DNA of 64,000 bases from positions 1-64,000 of the forward strand of contig NZ_QMFB01000026.1 of NCBI RefSeq assembly GCF_003285015.1, written 5' to 3'. Shown in pieces: positions 45,046-53,781 of the stretch. Positions within the stretch are counted from its first letter, which is position 1. Each line of letters begins with the position of its first letter. This DNA is from Paenibacillus contaminans (GTDB taxonomy: Bacteria; Bacillota; Bacilli; Paenibacillales; NBRC-103111). The position numbers were made by a program, and so were the translations under genes. The notes under the pieces are model-generated. The model saw only the letters and a list, made by a program, of their open reading frames with translations. It searched no databases and was not told the DNA's origin.

Positions 45046-45108
45046 CTCTTAATCCCCTTCCCCTCAATGTTCTTTGTATGAAAAACGGCTTTCGCCGTTA
45101 TTCGCGGA

Positions 45109-46002
45109 TCAGCCTTTCACGGAACCGATCATGACGCCCTTCATGAAGAAGCGCTGCATGAACGGGTACACGATAATAATCGGCAAGCTCGAAACGATCA
45201 TGACCGCGTATTTGATAATGTCGGCGATGCGGGCTTGCTTGGCCATCGCCTCCATATCGTCGCCTGTCATGAGCATGGCGTCGCCCATTTGATTTTGCAC
45301 GAGAATTTCGCGCAATACCAATTGCAGCGGATACAAGCCGCGGTCCTTCAAGTAAATAATCGCGCTGAAATAGCTGTTCCAGTGCGCTACCCCGTAATAT
45401 AACGCCATAACGGCGATAATCGGAGCGGATAGCGGAACCACGATTTTCACAAAAAGCATCGTATTCGAGCAGCCGTCGATTTCCGCCGACTCCTGCAGCT
45501 CCCGCGGTATGTTCGTCTGGAAAAAGGTGCGGCAAATGATCAGGTTGTAGACGGTCACCGCATTCGGAATGATGAGCGCCCATACGGTATTGAGCATGCC
45601 AAGCTCACTGACCAGCAAGAAAGTCGGGACAAGACCGCCGCCGAAAAACATCGTAAAAACGATCAGACCCATGATGATCCCGCGCCCCTTGAAGTCTTTC
45701 CGGGAAAGCGCGTAAGCGGCGGGAACGGTAAACAACAGGTTGATGAGCGTACCGCCAAGCGTATACAGCACCGTGTTGCGATAGCCGGACCATATCTCCG
45801 GATTTTGGAATACCCTCTGGTAGCCTTCGAACGTAATGCCGCGCGGGAACAGCCACATTTTACCCTGATTGACATAGATCGGGTCGCTGATCGAAGCGCT
45901 GATGACATACACAAGCGGGTATAAGACGGCAATAAGCACGATTAGCAGAAAACATTTATTCGCGATATTGAATAAACGGTCGGACCATGATTCCCTATTC
46001 AT
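45109..46002 (-). CDS. Sugar ABC transporter permease, LplC type (module 2)
   Basis: The 297-residue membrane protein has six helices, EAA loop LQESAEIDGCSNTMLFVKIVVPLS and the tail FMKGVMIGSVKG. The start follows GGGAGGAGGG. It pairs with the permease 15 bp upstream. It is less similar to the module 1 and 3 permeases than those are to each other. Confidence 0.94.
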   Translation of the reverse strand: MNRESWSDRLFNIANKCFLLIVLIAVLYPLVYVISASISDPIYVNQGKMWLFPRGITFEGYQRVFQNPEIWSGYRNTVLYTLGGTLINLLFTVPAAYALSRKDFKGRGIIMGLIVFTMFFGGGLVPTFLLVSELGMLNTVWALIIPNAVTVYNLIICRTFFQTNIPRELQESAEIDGCSNTMLFVKIVVPLSAPIIAVMALYYGVAHWNSYFSAIIYLKDRGLYPLQLVLREILVQNQMGDAMLMTGDDMEAMAKQARIADIIKYAVMIVSSLPIIIVYPFMQRFFMKGVMIGSVKG

Positions 46003-46017
46003 TGTTTCCCTCCTCCC

Positions 46018-46977
46018 TTACCATAGACTCGTTTCGTTCACCCGTTTGGCGATCCGGTTGACGATAACCAGCAGTATAAAGTTGATGACCGAGTTGAAAA
46101 GGCCGATCGCTGCGGAGAAGCTGAACTGTCCCTGGACAAGCCCGCTCCGGTAAATATAAGTGGAGATGACGTCCGAAGACTGCAGATTGAGCGGATTTTG
46201 CAGCAGGAATACTTTCTCGAAACCGACGGACATGAAGCTGCCCACGTTCAAAATAAGCAAAATGATCATCGTCGGCACGATGCTCGGCAAGTTGATATGC
46301 CAGACGCGCTGCAGGCGGGTCGCCCCGTCCATCATCGCCGCTTCATGCTGCTGCGGATCGACGCCGGCCAAAGCGGCCAAATAAATGATCGTTCCCCACC
46401 CCATGTTTTGCCAGACGCCTGACATGACGAACACCGTCTTGAACCAGCCCGGTTCGGTTAAAAACTGTATGGGATCTCCGCCCAGCCCTTTGATTACGAG
46501 ATTGATGATTCCGGTCCCCGGCGATAAAAACGCGATGACCATCCCGGCCATGACTACCGCGGAAATAAAGTGCGGCGCGTACGTAACCGTTTGCCCCCAC
46601 TTCTTGAAAGCCCCGTTCCGCAGTTCGTTAAGCGCCAGGGCGAGCACGATCGGTATCGGAAATCCGACTACCAATTCATAAACGCTGATGCCGATCGTAT
46701 TTTTGATAAGCGTCCAGAAATAATAGGAATCGAAGAAACGTTTCAAATGCTCGAGTCCGACCCATGGACTGTTCCATATGCCGAGGCTCGGCGTGTAATC
46801 CCGAAATGCAATCTGCAGACCATACATCGGGAAATAATGGAAGATAATAAAATACGCAACGGTGGGCAGTACGAATAAATACAGCTCCCAGTTTTTGCGA
46901 AGCGATTTCCAGCCGCTGTTTCGCCGCGCTGCGCGTTCCCCGCTTTTTTGAGCCAGCGGCTCCGTTTGGACTGACAT
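46018..46977 (-). CDS. Sugar ABC transporter permease, LplB type (module 2)
   Basis: This is a 319-residue membrane permease with a basic cytoplasmic N-terminus, first helix LYLFVLPTVAYFIIFHYFPMYG, and EAA-type loop QQHEAAMMDGATRLQRVWHINLPS. The ATG has GGGGAG 9 bases before. It is the first gene of the module 2 importer operon, which also carries the second permease, binding protein and sulfatase. Candidate AraC-type repeats lie upstream at 47038-47073. Confidence 0.94.
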   Translation of the reverse strand: MSVQTEPLAQKSGERAARRNSGWKSLRKNWELYLFVLPTVAYFIIFHYFPMYGLQIAFRDYTPSLGIWNSPWVGLEHLKRFFDSYYFWTLIKNTIGISVYELVVGFPIPIVLALALNELRNGAFKKWGQTVTYAPHFISAVVMAGMVIAFLSPGTGIINLVIKGLGGDPIQFLTEPGWFKTVFVMSGVWQNMGWGTIIYLAALAGVDPQQHEAAMMDGATRLQRVWHINLPSIVPTMIILLILNVGSFMSVGFEKVFLLQNPLNLQSSDVISTYIYRSGLVQGQFSFSAAIGLFNSVINFILLVIVNRIAKRVNETSLW

Positions 46978-47037
46978 AAGATGCTTCTCCCCCTAACCTT
47001 AACGGTCTATGCCAGTTAGCATACCTCCAAGAGAGCG

Positions 47038-47073
47038 TTGTCGTAAATTTGTCGTTCCTGCATGGACTTGTCG
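47038..47073 (-). promoter_or_regulatory. Candidate AraC-type operator with CGACAA repeats
   Basis: On the minus strand CGACAA occurs three times, starting at 47073, 47054 and 47043, with 19 and 11-base steps. The first two sit in a longer similar context (GCAAGA and GCAGGA just before them). They lie about 65-100 bases ahead of the permease start, where the AraC regulator encoded next door could bind. Confidence 0.45.
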
Positions 47074-47154
47074 CATCTTGCATGCCTTGCGGCAGTAGGG
47101 CTCGCGAAGTAAATATGTAATTCTTGCAGCGGATTGTCGGTTTGTGCAGCAGCT

Positions 47155-47195
47155 CAAAAAAGGCTCCGATTTCGCGAATTGCGAACGGGAGCCTT
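47155..47195 (-). terminator. Terminator of the AraC regulator gene
   Basis: AAGGCTCC (47160-47167) pairs with GGAGCCTT (47188-47195), with an inner TTCGC/GCGAA stem. The minus strand continues with TTTTTT. It separates the regulator gene from the importer operon. Confidence 0.85.
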
Positions 47196-47232
47196 CTTGT
47201 CATTCTTACCCTATCCTGTTTTGGTTCGAACT

Positions 47233-49482
47233 TCAATTCATCTTCCGGTATTGCCCCGGCGTGATGCCCTCGCTGTTTTTGAATTTCCGCATGAAGTTCG
47301 GAACATCCGCATACCCCACGCTGACGACGATATCTTTGATCGGAATATCGGTCTGTTTAAGCAGCCTCTTCACTTCCTCCATCCTCAGATGGGTTACGTA
47401 TTCAATAAACGTATAACCGGTCTGGTCCTTCATAAAACGGCTGAAATAGGAGATCGACATCTGGAAGTGATCGGATATTTTTTCCAAATTCAATTCGTAG
47501 TCCTTATAGTTATCCCTGATGTAATCCAAAATACGATCGCCCAACTCGTTATTTTTGCTTTCCTTGTTGGCGTTCACATGCGCGCATATTTCATCGATCA
47601 AGCTGCTCATCCACGCGCCGAGCTGCTCAAGCGTCGTAAACTCGGTCAACCCTTGCCGATGCTCCTGCGGGATTTTCAGCTGCAGCTCGTTAATCGTCCG
47701 CAAAAAGGTATTGATTAAATCGAAGCTCATGCAGCGCAAATAAAACAGAGACACGTCTTTGCCCCGCAAATCGTTCAGCAAATTGCCGAGCGCCGTTGCT
47801 GCAGCTTCCTTATTGCCTTGTTTCATGCTTTGTACGAGCCGGATTTGCTCCTCGACGGAATACCAGTTGTTTTCCTGCCATTGCGACAGCTCGTCGAAAA
47901 AGACGATATCGCCCTTGCGTACGCGCATCGTATACTCAATCGCCGCGAACGCCTCGATGTACGAGCGATTCGTTTGCAGCAGATCGGACACAATGGTCCC
48001 GAGGCCGATGACAGGCCGCAAGCCGATGCATTGCTCGAAAAGCAAGGCGATTTTCTCGGCGATGCTCTTCTGTTGGCCGCGTGTCCCTTCCCCCGCTGAA
48101 ATGGAGATGAGAATGACGATGGCGTTGTCTTGAATCATTTCGACGCCGTGCCCTACCGCTTCGGGCAGCTCCACCTCGCCCAAAATACGCAGAAGCTCTT
48201 CGCGGTTTTGGGTGGAGACGTAGTCGCTTCCTTCCATCGACACGACTGCCACGAAGTTTGATTTGCCTGCGAGCGCCAGCTTCTCCCGCTGCATAAAAGC
48301 TTCTACCTCGCCGGCATCGCGCAAAGCGCCCTTCAGCAGCTTGACGAAAAACTGCTCTCGAACGATCGGCCGCTGCACATCGATCTGCTCCATCAAGTCG
48401 CGCGTAACCCACACCGTATCGCGAATCAAATCCAGCTCGTCGCCGCGCTTTTCCTCGCTCCCTTGCAGGCGTCCCGCCAACGGCCGCGCATACTCGGCGA
48501 TTTTGCGGATCGGCCGGTACTGCCTGGAGGAGAGAAGAATCGCCGTCGCAATCCCGAATGCGACGACAGCCGCGCAGACGATCAGGACAAATGTGCGCAT
48601 TTCCAGCACTCGGCCGAAAAACTGGCTCGCAGGCATCATCACGACGTACGACCAGCCGGTCATCTCCGACTTCACCGTCATCATGGAGTAACGTTCGTTC
48701 TCGTACGTGATGTCGCGGATTCCTTCCTCATCATGCCCCGTCAGGAGCTGCGCGGCTGCCTGTTCATTCAGGTCGGTCTCGCGGCTGCGCGCTGCAATGA
48801 TCGTGCCGTCTTGGTCGGCGATATAAACGCTCCCGTTGAAATCTCCCAGAATCGGTCCGACAAGATCGGTCAGCATCGATTCGCGAATGAGAAAGACAAC
48901 CGTAGCATAAGGCGACTGGCTGTTGCGCGGAATCGGGAACATATAGGTGAGCATGTTTTGCACGTTTTCGCTGCCGGATAACTGCACCTGCGCCCGGCGA
49001 ATCGAAGGCAATTGGATCGCGTTTAACTGATCGGCCAAGCTTTGACCGTTCAAATCGGTAAAACGGTACACCCTTTGGGTAAACGTTTCCAATGTGGTTA
49101 AGCCGGACGACGAATATAACTGATTGTCGCCATGGAAATACAGAGCTAAATCATCGATAATCGCATTATTCGCCTTATACTTGCTTATTTCCTCAATCGC
49201 CTGCATTTGATTGTAAATGCCGTCTTTCACGGCAAAAGGCCTCAAATGGGGATCGATCGAAATGCGCGCCGCCGAATTGTCCAATCCGCGGGCGAACAAA
49301 TCGAACGTATTCCTGACCTGGGTCAGCTTATACAGGTTGGAGGACTCGATTTCGCTCTTAAAGTGGACGACGGCATTATAATAAACCACGGCGCTGAGAA
49401 TGATGAATGGAATGGCGAAAATAAGTACATGGGATAAAAAAATCTGATTGAATAACCGCGATTGCGTTCCGAACCTTTTCAC
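47233..49482 (-). CDS. Membrane-bound AraC-type regulator with external sensor
   Basis: The 749-residue protein has a helix at about 13-35 (IFLSHVLIFAIPFIILSAVV), a Cache-like extracellular region (40-290), a second helix (about 295-320), a cytoplasmic middle part and a C-terminal AraC DNA-binding domain (about 650-749: LEKISDHFQMSISYFSRFMKDQTG, then IKDIVVSVGYADVPNFMRKFK). Such one-component sensors read an outside signal and bind DNA from the membrane, with no kinase. The start is GTG, preceded by AAGGGGA. It stands upstream of the module 2 importer operon and is the likely activator of it. Confidence 0.9.
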   Translation of the reverse strand: MKRFGTQSRLFNQIFLSHVLIFAIPFIILSAVVYYNAVVHFKSEIESSNLYKLTQVRNTFDLFARGLDNSAARISIDPHLRPFAVKDGIYNQMQAIEEISKYKANNAIIDDLALYFHGDNQLYSSSGLTTLETFTQRVYRFTDLNGQSLADQLNAIQLPSIRRAQVQLSGSENVQNMLTYMFPIPRNSQSPYATVVFLIRESMLTDLVGPILGDFNGSVYIADQDGTIIAARSRETDLNEQAAAQLLTGHDEEGIRDITYENERYSMMTVKSEMTGWSYVVMMPASQFFGRVLEMRTFVLIVCAAVVAFGIATAILLSSRQYRPIRKIAEYARPLAGRLQGSEEKRGDELDLIRDTVWVTRDLMEQIDVQRPIVREQFFVKLLKGALRDAGEVEAFMQREKLALAGKSNFVAVVSMEGSDYVSTQNREELLRILGEVELPEAVGHGVEMIQDNAIVILISISAGEGTRGQQKSIAEKIALLFEQCIGLRPVIGLGTIVSDLLQTNRSYIEAFAAIEYTMRVRKGDIVFFDELSQWQENNWYSVEEQIRLVQSMKQGNKEAAATALGNLLNDLRGKDVSLFYLRCMSFDLINTFLRTINELQLKIPQEHRQGLTEFTTLEQLGAWMSSLIDEICAHVNANKESKNNELGDRILDYIRDNYKDYELNLEKISDHFQMSISYFSRFMKDQTGYTFIEYVTHLRMEEVKRLLKQTDIPIKDIVVSVGYADVPNFMRKFKNSEGITPGQYRKMN

Positions 49483-49604
49483 TGACTTCCCCTTCCTGCT
49501 GCTTGAAGGTTGGGTTTACACAAAAGCAACGAGTTTTACGACGATATTACACCTCATTACAAAAGTAGTCAAACGTAAGCTCGTTCCCGAAGGGAATCGG
49601 ACGC

Positions 49605-50504
49605 TTATTCCCTCTCCTCTCGATCGCCTGCGGGAGCAATGGCGGCTACGCGCAGACGCCAATAATCGGCTATCCATTGCCCGTCGCGGAACAGGATTGG
49701 TTTCGCAATCCGCTTGATGCGCTCATAAGCCGCAAGCTTCTCAGCCTCATCCATTCCTGCGAAAAAAACGGAAGCGAACATATCGAGCCAATGGTCCAGT
49801 CCGCGCTCTCCATCCACAAGCGGCGTCGGCCGGGAAAAATGCAGCGCGAAGCTTACCCGGAAGCCCTCCTTTTCCAGCAGCTCCGCGTATTCCCCGACGG
49901 ATGGAAAATACCACGGATTGCGGGCGGCGGCATCTATACCCATACCGTCAAGCGTTTCTCCGATCGCCTCGGCTATGCCCTGGATATTGTGTTTGCCGCC
50001 GAACTCCGCCACAAATCTTCCACCCGGCTTCAGCGCGCTCCGGATCGAACGGATCGCTTCCTCCGGCGGTTTGACCCAATGCAGCGCCGCATTGGAGAAT
50101 ACCGCGTCGAACCGCTTGCCGGAACGATAGCTGCGGGCGTCAGCCGCCTCAAAGGACAAGTCCGGATACTTGACCTGCGCTTTCGCGATCATTTCCGCCG
50201 AGAAATCGATGCCGTGCGGAATCGCCCCGCGGTCAGCCATCTCGCGGCATAAATCCCCGGTTCCGCAGCCGATGTCGAGCACGTTCTCTCCGGGCTTCAC
50301 ATCGAGCAGCTCGACTACGCTTTTCCCGTACTCCGACACGAAGCCGATTCGCGAATCGTACAACGAAGCGTTCCATTGCTGAGCGGTACGTTCATTTTCA
50401 TTTACTTGCTCCTGTCCCTTGTTATGCTGCCGTTCATGCCGATGCTCAATTTGATGCTCGTTCTTGTGTTCATGCTTTTGCTCATTGTTTTTTGGTTGGC
50501 TCAT
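49605..50504 (-). CDS. Class I SAM-dependent methyltransferase with His/Glu-rich N-terminus
   Basis: Residues 50-299 form a Rossmann-like methyltransferase: motif I VLDIGCGTGDLCREM, ID(F)SAEMI, and FDAVFSNAALHWVKPPEEAI, as in trans-aconitate methyltransferase-type enzymes. The substrate is unknown. Residues 8-32 are an odd extension packed with His, Glu, Gln and Asn (EQKHEHKNEHQ, EHRHERQHN), perhaps metal-binding or simply low complexity. The start follows AAAGGATGAGGG. It does not belong to either neighbouring operon. Confidence 0.88.
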   Translation of the reverse strand: MSQPKNNEQKHEHKNEHQIEHRHERQHNKGQEQVNENERTAQQWNASLYDSRIGFVSEYGKSVVELLDVKPGENVLDIGCGTGDLCREMADRGAIPHGIDFSAEMIAKAQVKYPDLSFEAADARSYRSGKRFDAVFSNAALHWVKPPEEAIRSIRSALKPGGRFVAEFGGKHNIQGIAEAIGETLDGMGIDAAARNPWYFPSVGEYAELLEKEGFRVSFALHFSRPTPLVDGERGLDHWLDMFASVFFAGMDEAEKLAAYERIKRIAKPILFRDGQWIADYWRLRVAAIAPAGDREERE

Positions 50505-50717
50505 GATTCCCTCATCCTTTCTTTGGCGACCTATCCGACTTCTATTCGCCGGCGCTTGAGTCTATTGTGAGGGAAAACCACTTATTGTTCCAATATATAA
50601 TATAAATATGTGTAATAGTTTTAACCTATAATAAATTCAAACGTAAACAACACTTGCAAGCGGATGGATCGGAACATATTCCAATTCCTCTCTCCGTCTC
50701 CATGCTTCCACGCGAAG

Positions 50718-50750
50718 AAACGGAGCCAGCGATCCTACGCTGCTCCGTTT
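50718..50750 (-). terminator. Terminator of module 3 importer operon
   Basis: AAACGGAGC (50718-50726) and GCTCCGTTT (50742-50750) form a 9-bp stem with an inner AGCG/CGCT pairing. It follows the stop at 50802 by about 50 bases on the minus strand. The rest of 50505-50801 shows only the upstream region of the methyltransferase gene. Confidence 0.7.
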
Positions 50751-50801
50751 TCAGTGTTTCCTAATTCGTTATTATCGTTTTTACTCAAGGACAGCCGAAT
50801 C

Positions 50802-52826
50802 CTATGTTGAAAAAGTTAAGCGGAACGTTTCGAACGAAGCATGATCCGGCACACTTTCTCCGTGCAAAGTAAGACGAATGCCGCCATCCGGATGTGCAGT
50901 CGCGCTCGCATCGGCTTCCAACCACAAGCCGTTGTGAGATAACTGTTCGACTCGGGCAAGCTCCCTCCGTGACGGAATCCAAAGCGATAGGGACGGATAC
51001 GTCTCCAGGCTGAAATTGGTCAAGCCAAGCAGCGCTTCCGTTTCGTCTTCCCACCAGACCGGGTACATATTGACGCCAAACTCTACCATAGCCGGATAAT
51101 CGCCATCCGCCAGATACGACATGATTTGTTGATATAACCATTGCCGGCCGGTTTCCTTCAACAGATCGCCCGTATGCGCCACAACCGCCATCGGGTACGG
51201 CTCCTTCGTCACGGCCACGCCGAGCGATTGCAGCCCGCCGAGGTTATCGTAAATCGACGACCATGCCTCGGCCCCCTCATCCGCCGATATGATATAATCC
51301 GTGTGCAGCGGCATGTATACCCAGGATATGACATCCTTATTGCGCAGCCAATCCGGCGCATGCGGCGCCGTTATGCGCTCGAAGGCGGTTCGATGCGACA
51401 TATCCCCTTTGGTGACGCGGATGGGACTGTTGCGCACGATACCTCGCTCGCACAGGTGATAATACGCTTCGGACGTAATCAGCGCCCCTTGCTCCAGCCA
51501 ATCTGTCAACACCTCTGCCGGATAAGCAATCGCTTCTTTCATCGTCAGTAGTGTCGGCGTTTGTGTACCCGGAGCAACAGGAATGCCGATGCGGGTCAGC
51601 GCATGGTTCATCCGCAGCGACGGTTCCCCGCTTAAGTCCATGCCCGCTGTCACCGCCGGATCGCTAGGGAACGGCAGCGACGCGCCTTTTCGCGTTTTGC
51701 CCGGCAAGGCATCCGCGACGGCCTGCAAATACGTTTTCAACGGTCCCAGCGTCTTCTGATAATTGCCCGAAACATCGTAAAAGCCCAAGAAACCGTCGTT
51801 AATGCTTAAGGTCAGCCGCGGACTGAAGCTAACCGTCAATAAATACAGTTCCAAAGCCAGACCTCGTGCGGATTTGCCGCCGATCGTCCAGGGAAATTGC
51901 TCGATTTCCGAGCTGATTTGACAAGGCTCGGTGATCATGGAAGACATTGCGTCGAACGTAACGCAACGATCGAGAATGCCCGGCAAATTTTCGTCGGTAT
52001 ACGCCGCGCCGCCAATGCGGATATGCGGCTCCGGCTGATGACGCGTCCTGAACGCCCTTACCTCGGCGTCCAGATGCCGGCCATGACGCAGCATCATTTC
52101 GATCGTATTGGTCATCAGCCCCATCGTAATATGCGGATTGACCGACTCGCAAGCCTCGCGCAGCATAACGCCGAATTCGACCAGAACATCCTCCTGAAAC
52201 GCCCGCCAGTCGCGGCGAAGCTGCATTTCCGTATCCGTGCAGCTCGCCGGTTCCTTCAGAAGTGCGGCCTGAAGCTCTTCCCGGCTGCGCCAGGTGCCGG
52301 TTCGTTCCGCAAACGCCGCCAGATGCCGGTCGCAAAAGCAAAGAAACGAATGGGTCACCGCGCGTCCAAACAAGCGAAAATCGTCATCGATCCAAATCGC
52401 GTCGACATCGAGCGTTGCAAACAGCTTACAGGCTTCTGCCATGTAGCGGCGCAGCTCTGGACATAGCGGGCATGGGCAGCCTTTTTCCACTCTGCCGGTC
52501 TCGTCGACCATATCCGTAAACGTGCGGGCATGGGCGGCAGGCAGCATATTGCTGTGGCCAAGGGTCACATAATAATTAATCATCGGGCTCATTCCCGCCG
52601 CGCGAACCTCCGCGAACCGTTCAGCGAACAAAGGCAGCCTCTCGCGGATCGTCTCCAAATCAGGGTGGTTCGCCTCCAGATGCATATTAAACGCCATGAC
52701 CGCATCGGCGCGAATGTTCTTGGCATAGTCCATAAATGACTTCCACAGCGTATCGTCCTGCAAAATCGTAAACAGCGGACGCAAAATATATTGCGCCTTC
52801 TCCGGCTTCGGACCTGTACCGTTCAT
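50802..52826 (-). CDS. Uncharacterised barrel-like protein, glycosidase candidate
   Basis: I do not recognise this 674-residue protein. The first 350 residues alternate strands and helices as in a (beta/alpha) barrel: MINYYVTLGHSN, then VDAIWIDDDFRLFG with three Asp at 147-149, and NPHITMGLMTN. A tight cysteine set, C117, C119 and C122 (GCPCPLCPE), precedes the Asp strand and might bind metal. The remainder looks like a GH42-type flavodoxin-like domain and a closing beta domain. It has no signal peptide. The ATG at 52826 follows AAAGGAAG. As the only enzyme-like gene of the module 3 operon, it is the likely processing enzyme for that sugar. Confidence 0.6.
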   Translation of the reverse strand: MNGTGPKPEKAQYILRPLFTILQDDTLWKSFMDYAKNIRADAVMAFNMHLEANHPDLETIRERLPLFAERFAEVRAAGMSPMINYYVTLGHSNMLPAAHARTFTDMVDETGRVEKGCPCPLCPELRRYMAEACKLFATLDVDAIWIDDDFRLFGRAVTHSFLCFCDRHLAAFAERTGTWRSREELQAALLKEPASCTDTEMQLRRDWRAFQEDVLVEFGVMLREACESVNPHITMGLMTNTIEMMLRHGRHLDAEVRAFRTRHQPEPHIRIGGAAYTDENLPGILDRCVTFDAMSSMITEPCQISSEIEQFPWTIGGKSARGLALELYLLTVSFSPRLTLSINDGFLGFYDVSGNYQKTLGPLKTYLQAVADALPGKTRKGASLPFPSDPAVTAGMDLSGEPSLRMNHALTRIGIPVAPGTQTPTLLTMKEAIAYPAEVLTDWLEQGALITSEAYYHLCERGIVRNSPIRVTKGDMSHRTAFERITAPHAPDWLRNKDVISWVYMPLHTDYIISADEGAEAWSSIYDNLGGLQSLGVAVTKEPYPMAVVAHTGDLLKETGRQWLYQQIMSYLADGDYPAMVEFGVNMYPVWWEDETEALLGLTNFSLETYPSLSLWIPSRRELARVEQLSHNGLWLEADASATAHPDGGIRLTLHGESVPDHASFETFRLTFST

Positions 52827-52872
52827 CAATAACTTCCTTTCTATTAAAGTACTCTAACCGTCATACCGGGCC

Positions 52873-53757
52873 TCATTCCTTGACGCTGCCCAGCACAATG
52901 CCTTTTATAAAGAAACGCTGCAAAAACGGGTACACGATTAAAATCGGAAACGCCGCCACGAATATTTGCGCCGCCCGGCTTGTCCGGTCATTTACGAGCG
53001 CATGCAATTCCGCATCCCGAGGCGTCAGGTAAGCAGGGTCCAGCTTGATAATAATCGTCTGCAAGAAGCTTTGCAGCGGGTAATGCTCGGTGCGATTCGA
53101 GAGAATAAGGCCATCGAACCAACTGTTCCAATGAGCGACGACGGCAAACAGCAGCAAAGTCGCTAACGACGGCATCGAGAGTGGCACGAAAATCCGCCAC
53201 AGCACGCCGAAATACCCGGCGCCGTCCAGCTTGGCCGATTCCTCAAGCTCTTTAGGCAAGCCGCGAAAAAAGTTAAGCAGCACGATCACGTTAAAGACAG
53301 GGACGGCAGAAGGAATAACGAGCGCCCAAATCGTATCCATCAACCCTGTATCCTTAATAATCATGTACCACGGAATCAGACCGCCGCCGAACAGCATCGT
53401 AAAGACAAAATACCACGCATAAATCGTTCTTCCCGGAAACTGGCTATTTTCCTTCGACAACGGGTAGGCGATCAAGATCGTCAGCAGCATGTTGATTGAC
53501 GCTCCTAGCACAACCCGCTTGATCGATACCCAGAAAGCAACCAGATATTCCTTCTTTCCAAACACATTCTCATAGGCGGCCGTCGTCCAATCGACCGGCC
53601 AGAAAGTCACCTCGCCGGCGGTTACGGCGGACGCCGAGCTAAACGAAATAGCTAGAATATGAAGGAGAGGAAGAACGCAAGTAATGGACAAGAGCAACAA
53701 GAAGCAACCATTTATAATAGAAAACAGGCGATAACCGCTTGTCATTTTAGTAGCCAT
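52873..53757 (-). CDS. Sugar ABC transporter permease, LplC type (module 3)
   Basis: The 294-residue permease has six helices, EAA loop LEESAKLDGAGYFGVLWRIFVPLS and the tail FIKGIVLGSVKE. It closely resembles the module 1 protein at 14790, sharing TIYAWYFVFTMLFGGGLIPWYM-type and AHWNSWFDGLIL segments. The ATG follows GGAGGGGGACC. Its partner permease lies 24 bp upstream. Confidence 0.94.
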   Translation of the reverse strand: MATKMTSGYRLFSIINGCFLLLLSITCVLPLLHILAISFSSASAVTAGEVTFWPVDWTTAAYENVFGKKEYLVAFWVSIKRVVLGASINMLLTILIAYPLSKENSQFPGRTIYAWYFVFTMLFGGGLIPWYMIIKDTGLMDTIWALVIPSAVPVFNVIVLLNFFRGLPKELEESAKLDGAGYFGVLWRIFVPLSMPSLATLLLFAVVAHWNSWFDGLILSNRTEHYPLQSFLQTIIIKLDPAYLTPRDAELHALVNDRTSRAAQIFVAAFPILIVYPFLQRFFIKGIVLGSVKE

Positions 53758-53781
53758 CGGTCCCCCTCCTTTACAAGCTGT

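Noticed and set aside
46676-47236. 186-codon minus-strand frame overlapping the module 2 permease start
   Set aside because: It runs through a terminator and the first permease helices in another frame; composition is not protein-like.
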